A stretch of 64,000 bases of DNA from Odontocerum albicorne. Lineage: Eukaryota; Arthropoda; Insecta; Trichoptera; Odontoceridae. The translations under genes and the position numbers were made by a program. The notes beneath the pieces are model-generated. The model was not told where the DNA came from. It was given only the letters and a program-made list of their open reading frames with translations, and searched no databases. The stretch is taken from contig OX463859.1 in the NCBI GenBank assembly GCA_949825065.1, positions 23,391,847 through 23,455,846 on the forward strand, in the 5' to 3' direction. The first letter of the stretch is position 1; the number at the start of each line of letters is the position of its first letter. Shown here piece by piece: positions 9,794 to 22,100 of the stretch.

Positions 9794-12109
9794 CTATAGT
9801 TAAAATTATGGATTGTATGGATAACTATAGTTAAAATGATTTATTATTTTTTAAATTAGAGGATTTACTGTCGAGTTACAGCATTTATTATTTTGAGGCT
9901 CTGGAGACATGTAAAATTGTACCAAAATGATCAGGTATGTTGTTGTTGCTCCAACAATCTAAAAATAAAGAAATATACAACAATCTAAAAATAAATAAAA
10001 ACTCAGAATTATTTACGATTATGAAATAAAAATCAAAATTGTTTATTTTTCAATATTTCTTTTTCTCGTGGTATGCCCTGAAGCATGGTTGGAAACACAA
10101 CGGAACATTGCACTCAGAACACATAAATTTAGTCATTTTACGCACTTTCATATTTATTTTAGTTTTAGCACAGACATGACACCTTCGACGTGGATTTTTG
10201 CACTTTGGCGTAGATGGAATGTTTATCTTTTCATGATTTAAATATTTTTTCGGTATAAATCTTGTAGGGTTATCCGCAGAAGTAGTGGGGCGTTGAACTT
10301 TGTTGACAATTACTTTTTTTGAATTTTTCTCAATCAATTGCCGAATAACAGCTAGCTGAAATTCAGCCAGACTAACCGATTTGGATGTAACAAGTTTGTA
10401 CAAAATATGGGCGTTGAGCAAATACAAATCTATTACATGGAAAAACACCTTCTTGTACCATTTGACGGGCTTTCTCATGCAACTTAATCCACTTAGCATC
10501 ATGTCCGCTTTGTCTACCAAACCCATACATTTGTTGTAATCGATTACGCACTTGGGTTTTTGTATGGCTTCACCGGTTGACCTATTTACTTTTCCAGTAC
10601 AATCTTTTGAATCGTCATGAAGAGTGGTAAGCATGTGCACGTCGCGCCGATCACACCATTTCAGCGCCAGCAATTTTCCATTGTTAAAAGATTCCATTTC
10701 TCCCTCTTTCAATTTTTTAAAACTTGGCATGCCTTTTCGGTTTTCACGCACTGTTCCACAAGCATTTGTTTTGTTTTCATATAATCGTTTAAAGAGTTCA
10801 GGGCTAGTGTACCAGTTATCACAAAACAAACTGTGTCCTTTTCCGATATAATTATTTAATAGAGTTGTGACCACTGAACCAGATATACCGAGTACCATTT
10901 CATTAACAATTTCAGTTTCAGATCCTGTATAAATTATGAAATCTAATATATATCCAGTCATCACGTCACAGAGTACAAACATTTTAATTCCAAATCTATG
11001 CCGTTTTGACGGGATATATTGTTTGAAAACCAAGCGCCCTTTGAAAGCAATTATGCTTTCATCTATGCAGAGATTCTGAAAAGGTGCGAAGGTTTCTTTA
11101 AATATTTTTCTGGTAAAATCAATCACTATTTTTATTTTATGCAGTCTATCTGATGATTGTGATGCATTGTCACTAAAATGTAGCATCTGTAAAATGAGCT
11201 CAAATCGATCCCTAGACATTGTTTGCCCGAAAATAGGACTCAGCAGAAAAGGATCTGTTGACCAGTGCTCCTCGATGGTAAGATGACGATTCCTCGTCAT
11301 TAACATTGTAACTGCTATAAATATGTACATTTCGTAAATAAATGTATCATACCATCTTCTTATCCTTGATTTGTCTCCAAAACTTTTATTATAAATTTCA
11401 TGTTGATAAAAACTATTCGTTTCGTCAACAATTTTGTTAGTTATATCTACATTGAGAAAATGTTCAAAATAGTCAAGTTCGGTGGAGTTTTCAGAAAACG
11501 TAATGTCTGGATTCACTCCTGAAAATGCGTTGAAATTATGAATAACCGGAATATGTGGACCCGAAAGCCACGAAGATGAATACGTTTCTGTAGACGATTC
11601 GCCGCCAAATCCAACATTTTCATCATTATCGGAATCAATAACATCACTAAGGTTCGAAATATTATCGTCTTCACTAACACTTGATCTGTAATTTGACCCA
11701 AGTTCACATACGTAATCGACAACTTCTTCACTTACACCACGTTTAGCCATAATGAAAGATGACGTATTAAAAATAATAACACAGAAAATTTATTGATTTC
11801 AAATACAAATATCAAATTTCAAATCAAAACACTAAAAACTGACAATAACTAAACGAATCATATACAATTATACAGTCTCTCTTTCTCTTTGAATAATGGC
11901 CGTGAACTCTTATATATGAAGGAGTATACGCCAGTGTCAAGTGATGTCAGCTTCATAGTATTTAGGTAGTTCTATTCACATGGGCGACATGGCACATCAA
12001 GCATTCGGCCCGGGACTACTGTTATCTAGTGAGATACTATGGAGTTAAACTATTTTATAACTAAACTACATAGTTTACAACTAAATGCATATTTACAATA
12101 AGATGATAG
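9794..12109 (-). mobile_element. piggyBac element, ends tentative
   Basis: The intact transposase ORF at 10050-11750 lies between TTAA at 9790-9793 and 12110-12113. Reading inward, the left end begins CTATAGTTAAAATTATGG and the right CTATCATCTTATTG, so only CTAT and scattered bases agree. The true ends may be different nearby TTAA sites, and the locus could be a domesticated gene without ends. Confidence 0.4.
10050..11750 (-). CDS. piggyBac-type transposase, intact 566 aa
   Basis: This is a DDD transposase of the piggyBac family (DDE_Tnp_1_7 domain), a nuclear enzyme that cuts and inserts at TTAA. Visible are an acidic N-terminus (about residues 1-60) and the catalytic core with the three aspartates in LCIDESIIAFKG (near 230), LFCDNWYT (near 310) and KCMGLVDKADMM (near 410). 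A C-terminal cysteine-rich zinc domain follows (about 525-560: CHVC, CSEC and a final CFRAYH). The length is normal for the family and there is no frameshift or internal stop. It sits between a SINE and a decayed LINE, probably in the last intron or 3' flank of the receptor gene at 22.9 kb. Its intactness among broken elements suggests recent activity or selection. Confidence 0.93.
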   Translation of the reverse strand: MAKRGVSEEVVDYVCELGSNYRSSVSEDDNISNLSDVIDSDNDENVGFGGESSTETYSSSWLSGPHIPVIHNFNAFSGVNPDITFSENSTELDYFEHFLNVDITNKIVDETNSFYQHEIYNKSFGDKSRIRRWYDTFIYEMYIFIAVTMLMTRNRHLTIEEHWSTDPFLLSPIFGQTMSRDRFELILQMLHFSDNASQSSDRLHKIKIVIDFTRKIFKETFAPFQNLCIDESIIAFKGRLVFKQYIPSKRHRFGIKMFVLCDVMTGYILDFIIYTGSETEIVNEMVLGISGSVVTTLLNNYIGKGHSLFCDNWYTSPELFKRLYENKTNACGTVRENRKGMPSFKKLKEGEMESFNNGKLLALKWCDRRDVHMLTTLHDDSKDCTGKVNRSTGEAIQKPKCVIDYNKCMGLVDKADMMLSGLSCMRKPVKWYKKVFFHVIDLYLLNAHILYKLVTSKSVSLAEFQLAVIRQLIEKNSKKVIVNKVQRPTTSADNPTRFIPKKYLNHEKINIPSTPKCKNPRRRCHVCAKTKINMKVRKMTKFMCSECNVPLCFQPCFRAYHEKKKY

Positions 12110-12249
12110 TTAAATGTATGTGAGCGAGCGAATAATTTAAATTTAATTTACTATCGATATTTATCAAATATATTATACATATAATTTATTACTGGTTAAT
12201 TTTATTTTTGTTAATAAAATTAGTGATACTATTCAATATGGAAATTTTA

Positions 12250-15200
12250 TTGGGGCTCAACAGGTGGTGAAGATTTGCGGGGAGTAATAATTTTGTTTGT
12301 GTTTTAAAAGTCAAAGAGAAAGTATTCAGAAAACAGGAGAAAAATATATGTTCAAGATCTCCCTCCTCCTGGCCACACTCACATAAAGAAGAATCCCTTA
12401 TATGGAGTCTGGCCAGGTGGACAGGGGAACAGCAATGTCCAAAGCGTATTCGGCTTATAGTGGTCGCTTCTCTCCGAGTGCTTCTATAATTGGAAAACCA
12501 GGGTTTGACTGGAAAGTAGGGTTGAATTGATGCATATCTTTTTCCCCTGCTGCGGTTCGAGGCATTCCAGTAATTTGTTCACTCTTCCATCATCGAAGAG
12601 CGTGCCAAAGACAACAAGTCTTGTGCAGATGTGTACTTATATTTGTCTGTATTTCCTGAAGATGTTGCCTCTTTAGCTAGAGTATCTGCTTCTTCGTTAC
12701 CCGAAATGCCTCGATGACTGGGAACCCAAGCCAGAGCGACACCAAGGCCCGCCTCTTCAAGGTTGTATATAGTTTCCCTTATGTTGTTATACTATTTGTG
12801 GATCGAAATGGGTTCTTTCCTATTGCTTGAAGGGAACTTAGACAATCGGATACAATTAAAGTGTTTGGGATACTCAATTCTAAAGATGTTTGTAATTCTT
12901 CCAAGATTGCCAATGCCTCACCAGTGAATGTAGTTGAAAATTTGGGTAGTTTAATTTTTTTATTAATATTTAAGCTTTTGCAATATATTGCTATTCCTAC
13001 ATGTTCCTCATTAACAATCTTGGATGCGTCTGTGTAGAAGACAGTCGAGTCACTCCAATGGGTGTTAATGTGGTTGATGAAATCATAATTGGCGTGATAA
13101 TTCGACTTATCAATACCAAGGGATTCAATAATGCGCGGATTTATAATTAAAGCTTGAAACGGGGTGAAGTATAAAGGAGGAATAGGATTTTTTTGGACTA
13201 CCACATTCAAGGATGAGAACTTACGATAACTTTGTATTAAATGGGGGCGTGTTTTATTTCTCCAAAATATGTTTATGGGAATGAGATCTGAAAGTGATTT
13301 CGATTTACGCAGAAGGGGATGGGATTTTGTTTTGTATATATTGAGGAAGTATCGGGTACCTAAGAACTGTCTTCGGAAGCAGAGCGGTGGGTCCACACAT
13401 TCAACCCGTAGGGCATTTGTCGGCGTAGATTTCATAGCTCCAACTATAATTCGAAGGGCCTGAAATTGAATAAGGTCTAGTTTATGGAGGATATATTTGA
13501 AGGTAGGGTCCAATAAAAATAAACCATAATCAAGGTGGCTTCTGATGAGGGCGGTGTATAGAAGTCTCAAAGTGGTTGGGTGTGCTCCCCACCAGACTCC
13601 TGATACCGCGCGAAGAATATTTATGTTTTTTTGGCAGGTTGATGTTATGTGTTTAGCGTGATTTTTCCAAGATAACCTGGAGTCGAATGTCATTCCAAGC
13701 AATTTGTGTGAACTGTGGTTAAGATTAGGGACATTGTCAATATAAATATTAGTGGTAAGCAGTTGTCTTTTCCGCGAGAATACGACAATAGAACTTTTGG
13801 AGGGGGAAATATCTAATCCATGATTTTCGAGCCACTTGGAAAGAGTGGAGGGAATTATTTAATATTTTTTCTGCTATTTTAAATGATTCATTGGACGTTT
13901 AAGCCACGATATCATCTGCATATTGTAATACGACGGTATTGAGGGGAACCGGGTGAGCAAGATCTGCCGTATAAATGTTATAAAGGAGGGGGCTAAGGAC
14001 TGATCCTTGCGGAAGACCCCTCCAAACTGTTCTTGTGAAAGACATCTCATCCACGGAGAGAAAGATGGAGCGTTCTGATAAAAGGTTAAATATGAGGTGG
14101 GTGATTTTGTTGGGTATTTTTTGTGTAACATCTTTTGTTTTAAAATATGTAAAATGACATTGTCATAAGCTGAGGTAATATCTAACAAAGCGGCTATAAG
14201 TGGTTATAAGTAAATTCGGAATGAATATCAGTAGTGAGAATAGCTAAATTATCCATAGCACTACGTGATTTACGGAAACCAAATTGATTAATTTCCAGAA
14301 TTTTATTGTGTTCTACAAACCATTCAAGGCGGTTTTTAATAAGATGTTCTGTGATTTTTCCCAAAGTTGATGCAAGGACTATTGGTCTATAGGAATTTCC
14401 GTCTGAAAGATCTTTATCCATTTTAGGTATTGGTATAATTTTAAATACGAGTATTTTCCAGGACCTGGGAATTTTTCCTGTGTTGAAAATACAATTGACC
14501 AGTGTTAGGTAATATTTCCTGGTGTAGGGTAGGGTTTTCACTAAAAAGGAATAAGGGATGTTATCCAACCCTGGGGAGGAGTCCTATAGGTTGGACAGAA
14601 CCATGTTAAGTTCATTTTCTGTGAAGGGCGCATCTAGAGGATGATTATGAGAGGTGAGAAAGTATATATATATGGTACGTCATATTGGGTTGGAGATGAA
14701 GAAGGAGCAATTTTGTTTAAAAAGGTGTGAACCCAACACTCCTTTGGTATTTTGTGTAAGCGGTTTGAGTAGACGGACCTAAATTTCTTCACATTCTCCC
14801 ACACTGTCGATATTGGAGTTTCTGGCGAAAGGGTGTGACAAAACCGTATCCATCCATATTTCTTCTTCTTAGAAAGCAAGTGTTTTGTGACGGCTTGTAC
14901 TTTACGAAGAAGGAGGAAGTTTGTCTTTGTCATGTTATTTTTATAGGATTGATACACTTTTTTCCGGGATTTAATTGCATTTGAACACTCTTCATCCCAC
15001 CATGGAGAGGGTTGTGGCTTAAAAAAGCGAGGTTTTTAAGGGGGATCGAAGAGTGAGCCACCTGGATCAACTCCACGAATTTATCAAACAGAGTATGGAC
15101 ATTTTTATGTGTCAGCCATTCTAGTTGTTGTATTAAGGCATCGATGGAATGGGAGAATTTGTTCCAATTGGCTTTACCGGTGTTAAATTTATTACAAGTG

Positions 15201-15889
15201 GGGTAAATAAATGGGGGGTGAGGTGATGGAAATGTAATGATTATGGGGAGGTAATCACTCCCATGGGGATCAGGCACTACATTCCACGATAGCGTAGGGG
15301 CTAATGTGGCTAAACATATGGATAAATCTATTGCGCTTGAATTTTGATTCGGCGCTGTCAAGCGGGTGGGTGATCCGTCATTCAGTACACAGAGTTCAAA
15401 ATCGTCCTGAATATTCATAAGTTCGGATCCAAATCTACATGTTCTTGGCGATCCCCATAGCGTGTGACGGGAGTTCATATTCCCAAATAAAATTATGGGA
15501 TGAGGTAGTGTTGTTATTATATTTCTAAGTTATGAGATGATGATGGATGATGGGTGCGGGATATAAACTGACATATACGTAATATTCTGGACTCTCGCAG
15601 CGACTACATTGAAGCTGGTGTCACGAGAACCCAGAACCACTTGCGTAAATGGAATGGATGATAAGATGAAAAGGGCTGCTCCACCCCTTCCATCCGCCCT
15701 ATCGTCCCATAGCCACGAGTACCCGGGAATATTAAATAATGCCCCCGGAGATAACCATGTATCCGAGACGGCGGCCAAAGATGGGCAGAACTCACCTAAC
15801 ATCAGAAGAAATTCAGCTTTGTTGGAGGGGTGGCTACGACTATTCCATTGCAATATTCTTGATGATAGGTGGGATCTTCTTTCAGCCAT
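12250..15889 (-). pseudogene. LINE ORF2: endonuclease, reverse transcriptase, RNase H
   Basis: ORF2 starts near 15889. Endonuclease landmarks are ILQWNSRSHPSNKAEF, SAIDLSICLA and PHGSDYLPIII. Reverse transcriptase landmarks are NSYRPIVLASTLGKITEHLI, FRKSRSAMDNL, LDITSAYDNV and the catalytic LQYADDIVA near 13900-13926. RNase H landmarks are VFYTDASK, TGEALAILEEL and LIVSDCLSSLQAI, followed by GISGNEEADTLAKEA near 12660-12710. The frame is broken at least near 15530, 14930, 14190 and 13870, and a stop follows YADDIVA. The family normally uses this protein to nick DNA and prime cDNA synthesis at the target; this copy cannot. Confidence 0.85.
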
Positions 15890-16031
15890 TTTTAATATTT
15901 AATTAAGGGAGGTCGGTCCGGACCTTCCTTGTATTGTATCTGTTTCTTCAGGTGTGTTGATTTGGTAGGTTAAATTTTGTGTTTCGTTTAGTATAGTATT
16001 TCTTTGGCAACGTTGGACGGTATGTGAGGAT

Positions 16032-16191
16032 AATTGAATGGTTGAATTAAAATAGGCACTAAGTATCAAAAAAAAAAACTAAAAAAAACTAAGTATGCAG
16101 TTTCGTTCTATATGTCATATACGAGCATAATGAAACTGCATACTTAGTTTTTTTTGGTACTTAGTGCCTATTTTAATTCAACCATTCAATT
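16032..16191. repeat. 160-bp palindrome inside the LINE
   Basis: AATTGAATGGTTGAATTAAA on the left is matched by its complement ending CCATTCAATT on the right, with CTAAGTATGCAGTTTC repeated inverted nearer the centre. The loop is about 20 bases around 16100-16125. It lies between ORF1 and ORF2 of the LINE and may be a fold-back insertion or a local inverted duplication. Confidence 0.85.
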
Positions 16192-16254
16192 GTATAAGAA
16201 ACCAGAGATGAGTGATATGAGTTTATGTAATGTTTTTGAAATGTTTGCATCTAG

Positions 16255-17547
16255 TTATTGTACAGTGATTGGAGTGTCTCGAGGGAGGCCACATCCATTA
16301 GGAAGGTTTGTGTTTGGACGCCATAAGAGGCCCTCAATCTCCCTCTTCGTCGAGGGAGTGATATGAGGGCGAAAGGTGGGACCCGAGGGTTTGGTGGCAT
16401 TTAGCATTTTTGGTTTCCAGGATTTATAGTGGTTAGCAGAGGGTGTATTTTGGGAAAGTTGGTGCGAGATTTGTTCACCGTGTGCCGTAACTTCGGCGAA
16501 GGATTTCACAGAGGTTGGGGTGGATTTTGATGCTTCCTGGTAAGACATGTTCTGGTCAGTCATAAGGCGTTTTATGTTAATTTCTCTAGTGAATTCCGGG
16601 CAGGATCTATCCACTGCCGTATGGCGCCCACCGCATGTAATACATGTTGGAGCCGTTACGGAACAGGCTTCACCGAGGTGAGATTGGCCACATTTGAAGC
16701 AACGTGCAGATGATCTGCATTGTTGCTTTGTGTGTCCAAAACGGAGGCACTGGTAGCACTGTATGGTTGGGAAATAGTATTTTTCTACCTCTAAAGAGTT
16801 GTAGAAAGCATAGACCCTCTGAGGTAGAACCTGTCCGTCAAATGTTAATACAACTGTTTGTGTAGGGACCCATGTCACACCATCTGAGTTGGTTATTTTG
16901 CGGTTAAGTCTTCTGGTTTTCTGGACTCTTCCATAGCCATCCGGTACTTCCAGGTTTTCTCGAATTTCCTCCTCCTTCTATTCAACCGGAATTCCTCTTA
17001 CGAGGCCCATTTTGGTGACCATGAAAGAAGGAATAAATTATTTAAAACCATACTCGGCAAGGGCTCCATTTTGAAGGAAATTATTAGCTGATGGGAATTT
17101 ATCAAAAGCTACAGCCAATCTATTTCGGCCCATTAATTTTATGCCGTTTCTTGGCGAAATGTCCAGATTTTAGTTTTAAGAAACATCCCAAAGGAAATCG
17201 AGTTGGTGGATGTTCCTGGTGACTCTGAAGCTTTTTGTACATGTATCACGTAAGGGGATCGGTCATGTTTGCCGTATTCCCTTACCTGGGGAGGAGACAG
17301 GGGGTATAGGGTAGGATGTTGTAGGGGCTGTAACTGTTTGAAGTATTTCAGATGGTACAGTAAGAGGGGTTACTTTTCTTTCCGGTGATTCCTGACGGCT
17401 CCCAGGCTTTAGGTTCCTCGTTCTCTTTCGTTTGGTTTTATTTTTCACTTATGTGAAGGACGAGACCGGGATTTCCTCTTCAGTTAATAGTTCGCTATCA
17501 GAGTTTAAATCTGGGGGTTTGGGATCAGGAGGTTTGTATGGAATCAT
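16255..17547 (-). pseudogene. LINE ORF1 (gag-like, three zinc knuckles)
   Basis: ORF1 appears to start at the ATG at 17547 (MIPYKPPDPKPPDLNSDSE). After an early stop, 17448-17263 encodes a basic proline-rich stretch, and 16878-16255 encodes the nucleic-acid-binding part. This has three knuckles: CYQCLRFGHTKQQC, CFKCGQSHLGEAC and CITCGGRHTAVDRSC. The family protein coats the element RNA. The frame is broken twice. Confidence 0.8.
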
Positions 17548-17900
17548 TTTACCTACGTACTAAAAAAAGAAAGAGAAAAATAAGACGACACGAGGGGAAA
17601 AAAATTAAAGAGAAAAAAAAACTACCTACCTTTAGATCTACGATGAAATTAACCACAAATATGTACACAATCTAAGTTATAATATAATACATATATAAAT
17701 AATGGTAGTATGAACGGTTATTTGTTATATGATCTAAATTAAAATGAATTTAGTGTAAAAAAAGTTTGATTTTCTAACCGACAATGGCACAACCTTCCCG
17801 GGCCGACGACCAGAGAGAAAAAAAACTAAGAAAGACTATCGCAGGACTCTAAATGCGACAGCTCGTTATGTGTGCGTCACACATATAGTACATAAGGTAC

Positions 17901-18724
17901 ATACTCGCGCGATGGCGGGAAATATTGAGTACGTCACAAAATCGGTACTCTGTTTATTCAACAATATCTATCTTTAAAAATAAATATTTCTCATATGTTG
18001 AATTCTCAGTTTTATGATATTTCCCCCCTATCATCGACAGTGGGTTGAAGTTTTTATAAATGACGTATATAGTTTATTTCAAGCACATAATGAAGAACTT
18101 ACAAACATAGAAAAAAGCTAAATCTCCTATTCGTTCATTTGTACTTTATAGTTTCGAAGACATTTTAAAATCTCAAAAAGTTATTTAGATTTTTGAATCT
18201 CAAACATTAAATTTTGAGCAAAGCTGTAAAGTAAACAGTGACTAGAAAATGCTTTTGCTTACATGAATTCAATGTTATAAAGAAAAATAAAAAGAAATCA
18301 CTATTAAAGCTTTCCAGACATGTCTCGCCTAGATTCAAGAATACCATTTATCAGTACTAAACTATAGTACTTCTCTAAATTCACCACAAACACTGTCTCC
18401 TTTTTATGAAGATCAGCATTATTCTATTAGGTTGTCTATTTGATTTAATCATCTTCACAAAAATGTTAAAAATTCAACACGCATTTCTCTTTATGAAAGC
18501 ATTGTGGAACAGTTCCAAAATACATTGTATTGTATAACACTTTAATTGTTTATAGTAAAATCTGGCCAATTTATTGTCATTTTGCAATCTGTTTTAACTG
18601 ATTAAAAAGGTGTTAAACAAATATTGTATTATATGTAAACCAGCCTCGAATCCTTTTTAGAAATCAGGTACCAACATTAATAAAATCTGCAACCCCCAGA
18701 TTAGTTGACAGATGTCTTAGCAAC
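17901..18724. other. No gene recognised
   Basis: AT-rich sequence. I searched it for the missing last exon of the receptor gene at 22.9 kb and did not find one. Confidence 0.4.
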
Positions 18725-18726
18725 TA

Positions 18727-18941
18727 TAGTTCAGAAAATGTAGGATGAGTCCTGTGACAGCTCACAAATTTGTCCCAATACAACCTTGTAACGATGTTCA
18801 GTAATTTTATTTATTTTATCAACTTTAATATAAGCCTCAATTCTAATAAATAGCAAGTTATTTAGGTAAATACATTACATAAGGTTGTATTGGGGCAAAT
18901 TTGTAAGCTGTCACAGGACTCATCCTAGAATTTCCGAACTA
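18727..18941. mobile_element. 215-bp MITE, copy 1
   Basis: Ends are TAGTTC(A/G)GAAA and the complement TTTCCGAACTA, flanked by TA on both sides. The inverted repeats extend about 65 bases inward (GGATGAGTCCTGTGACAGCT and so on). The interior is AT-rich and non-coding. Other copies are at 24060-24273 and 27990-30517 (interrupted). TA duplication and long inverted ends fit a Tc1/mariner-type MITE. Confidence 0.9.
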
Positions 18942-19172
18942 TAGGTAACAGAATTCATCATAATTCCAGCATGAAACAAAATATAAGTTTATCGTGTATT
19001 TTTTTTTAAAATTCATTTAGTTAGTCAACAATTAAATTCTTTTAATACCTATTAAATAAATAAGTTAAAATATTATGATCGCTAATTTACAGCTACTATT
19101 AATAGAAATCAACTCGTTAAAGTGTGTCTCTTAACAGCGCTGAATATTTGAAGAATGTTTATTTAAACTTAC

Positions 19173-22100
19173 AGTGAATAACAATGTGTTGTCAACGTTG
19201 AACCAGCCCATAGTCGAAAAATTTGGTCTTCGATGAGACATGTAAGTCGAAAATCGATGAAGCTGAAACAGGTATTCAATAAAACAATAAATATTTATTA
19301 TAAAAATTACAAAACATAACATATTATAATATAATAAAAGTATATGTCTTTAAAGAGGAAGAAAAAATATAAGCTGCGGTATATAAGAGTGTCCACAGCG
19401 TACAGCCCTGGACCTTCTGAGACCTGGTATGTCGTAATCTGGTGGGCTTATTGCCGGGTGGCAATCTCTTCCAACCAACAAGACAAAAGTAAATAAAAGA
19501 AGTTACATGATTTAAAAAAAATATCCAAATTATTCACTTTTACAAAATTCATGAACAATACACATAGTAAAAATAAAGGTGAGATACAGGCTATACATAC
19601 ATACCATCACGCTATTTCCCTATTGGTGAAAACAGAGAGGACAGAGTGCCGAACTTTCCTATCTCGACACGCATTGTTCATCACTTCTACATCCATACAC
19701 TTCCTCGTGAAATTGCTATGATTTTTCTGACTGTCAACATTTCCCTTATATCAGCCTTATATTCCAATTCGCCACTCATCACTAATTCCATATTCTTTCG
19801 TACATTATCCACCCTGTGTATGTTTCTCATATGCATTTATTCAGCTCCTTTCAGGTCTTAAGTTATGTCAATATAAACTCTATAAAATTAATAAATAAAG
19901 CTTAATTGATGTGTTCAAAAATAATATAACACCCTGGCCATGAAGTTTAACATCTTTCCTTCACCATTCGGAATTATTAAAGAGTAACATTGAATGAAAA
20001 AATAAGCAAATGTTTGAATTCAGTTCCGGTTTACTAAAACAAATGAATATTAGTTTAACACTTTAAGACTTGATCAAAATCATAACAACCTTTCTCAGTG
20101 CCCGGCTTGTTTTTGAGGAATTTTAATTTTTGAGAAGGAATTACTAAAATTTCTATATCTAAGTGAATTTTAAGAAGATTGTAATGAAACTTTGTATGAT
20201 AATTATGCCAACATTCTTCTTTGTGAACAGCTGCATCACACTCCTTACGTATATAGTATGTATACCGGGTCTCACTTCTTTTCTTGAGCTTAGCACATAC
20301 CTAACAAATTATACAGGGTTTTTCTTTTACATAATTTGATAGAATACATTGACAACCTATTTAGATGATCCTGCAAATTCCTTATTCTATTTGGATCTGG
20401 AATTGGTTTCCAAATTCATATGTTAAGATCTGATACTTCGCTGCACATTGATGATGCGACCCTAGAATCTCCATCATATATCAATTCAGGCATATTTTCA
20501 TTATCTAGTATTGTCCATGTTAAAAAAAATAACTATAATTAAAAGGTGTAATTGTTTACAAAAATATTTGCTAGATGTCAATAATACCTTTTTTTTGGAA
20601 GAGTTATTGATCACGTGAAAACACGGGACCGAGTTTCAATACAATTCTAATTTATCCCATTAAAACACGGGATCGGGACACAAAATGGTAATGTTGCAAA
20701 TTTATTTTTATAAATGTTAGTCATATTACATGAGAAAAATATACCTCATCACTCACGTCTTCCAAATCCTCTTCAATTAAAAGTTTATTGATGAGTGTTG
20801 CAGTATCATCAGCCTGGAATGTTGGTTTAAAAATTTATTAACACTGCAACTACTAACTTTAATATTTCTTATTGGTTTGGGTGAGCATAAAGTAGTATCA
20901 AAATTGAATATAAAGTAGAATCATTTGAATATAAAGTAGATTCATTTGAATATAAAGTAGAATCATTTGAATATAAAGTAGAATCAAAATTAGATGGTCT
21001 AATAAAAAGACTAAAATTCATGATATAATTTCTGCTAACATTGAGATATAGGTGACATGTGCAGCTTAAGGAAGTATTTGAAGAAAACCCTTTTTGAGAA
21101 GTCTCATAAAAAATTATGATTATATATGAACACTACACACATTGAAGTGTATTAAATATATTATATGCATATTATGTTGTTATCAATAAACCTATATTTA
21201 TTTATTTATAATCAAATATCGGAAGATCAACCAAGTATTTATAATTAATTTTTCTTGGTAAGTTTTCTGCGTTTAAACATTTGCTAATGGAGAGAAGTTT
21301 TTAATCCAATGGCCACAACCATCACCTTCTTTTAAGGGCACTTAAAAACATTTTTTGTTTTTTTTTTATCATATTTTTTATCTGTTTATAATAGTGGATT
21401 ATTATCCCCAGTTAGAGGACCTTGATATTTGGCGGAAAAAATACCTGCGTCATTCGAGGGGAGAAGCACAGCGCAGAGTTCGAACTGACAACCTTTGCAC
21501 GGAAGTCCAGTGTGTTACTGTGTCGCCATGCACTTCACAAATATGATACCAAAAAAACACTCAATCAATTTGGATATACAATGGCCAAAAACAATGCGCC
21601 TTACTAAACCTTTCATAATAATATACATTCAGGATATTTGGAATGAAGCTAGCAATGCAAATTATGTCCAAAAAATATCTTAGAAATGTGAAACGACTTC
21701 CTAGATAGCATATATCAGTGGAAAATTCTAAATCTGTGTAATAAGATGTGTTACTTAGCTTGGTCGCTAAATAATCAAAAGGTTTTTTTTTGTGATTTTG
21801 TATCATTTGATAAACATATTTTCTTTTTAATTTCAATTTATTCTTGTTACTTAACATTAATTTTCTGAGTGGCCTTGGTTTTCTTTTTACTTTGTAAAGT
21901 AATGAAATGATAAGTTACTTACCATGTTTTTGCATCCTTCACACATGGCAATGGTAAAAATAACATAAATTGCATGAAAACCACACTGATTTACAGATTG
22001 TATGAGAAACTCGTAGGTAATGAGGGAATCCCCTTCTCCTTTGTACATTAATATGGCAACACTCAATATGTAAAAGAGATTAAAAACAATAGAAACAAAA

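Larger units (their letters stand above)
12245..17900 (-). mobile_element. I-clade-like LINE, decayed
   Basis: A nearly full-length non-LTR retrotransposon reads right to left: a 5' region, ORF1 with CCHC zinc knuckles, then ORF2 with apurinic endonuclease, reverse transcriptase, RNase H and a final cysteine motif (LCECGQEEGDLEHIFFSC). Zinc knuckles in ORF1 plus an RNase H domain point to the I group. Several frameshifts and stops make it non-functional. Ends are approximate; no target duplication was identified. Confidence 0.85.

Noticed and set aside
10624..10851. Plus-strand frame inside the piggyBac region
   Set aside because: It is antisense to the intact transposase and has no similarity of its own.
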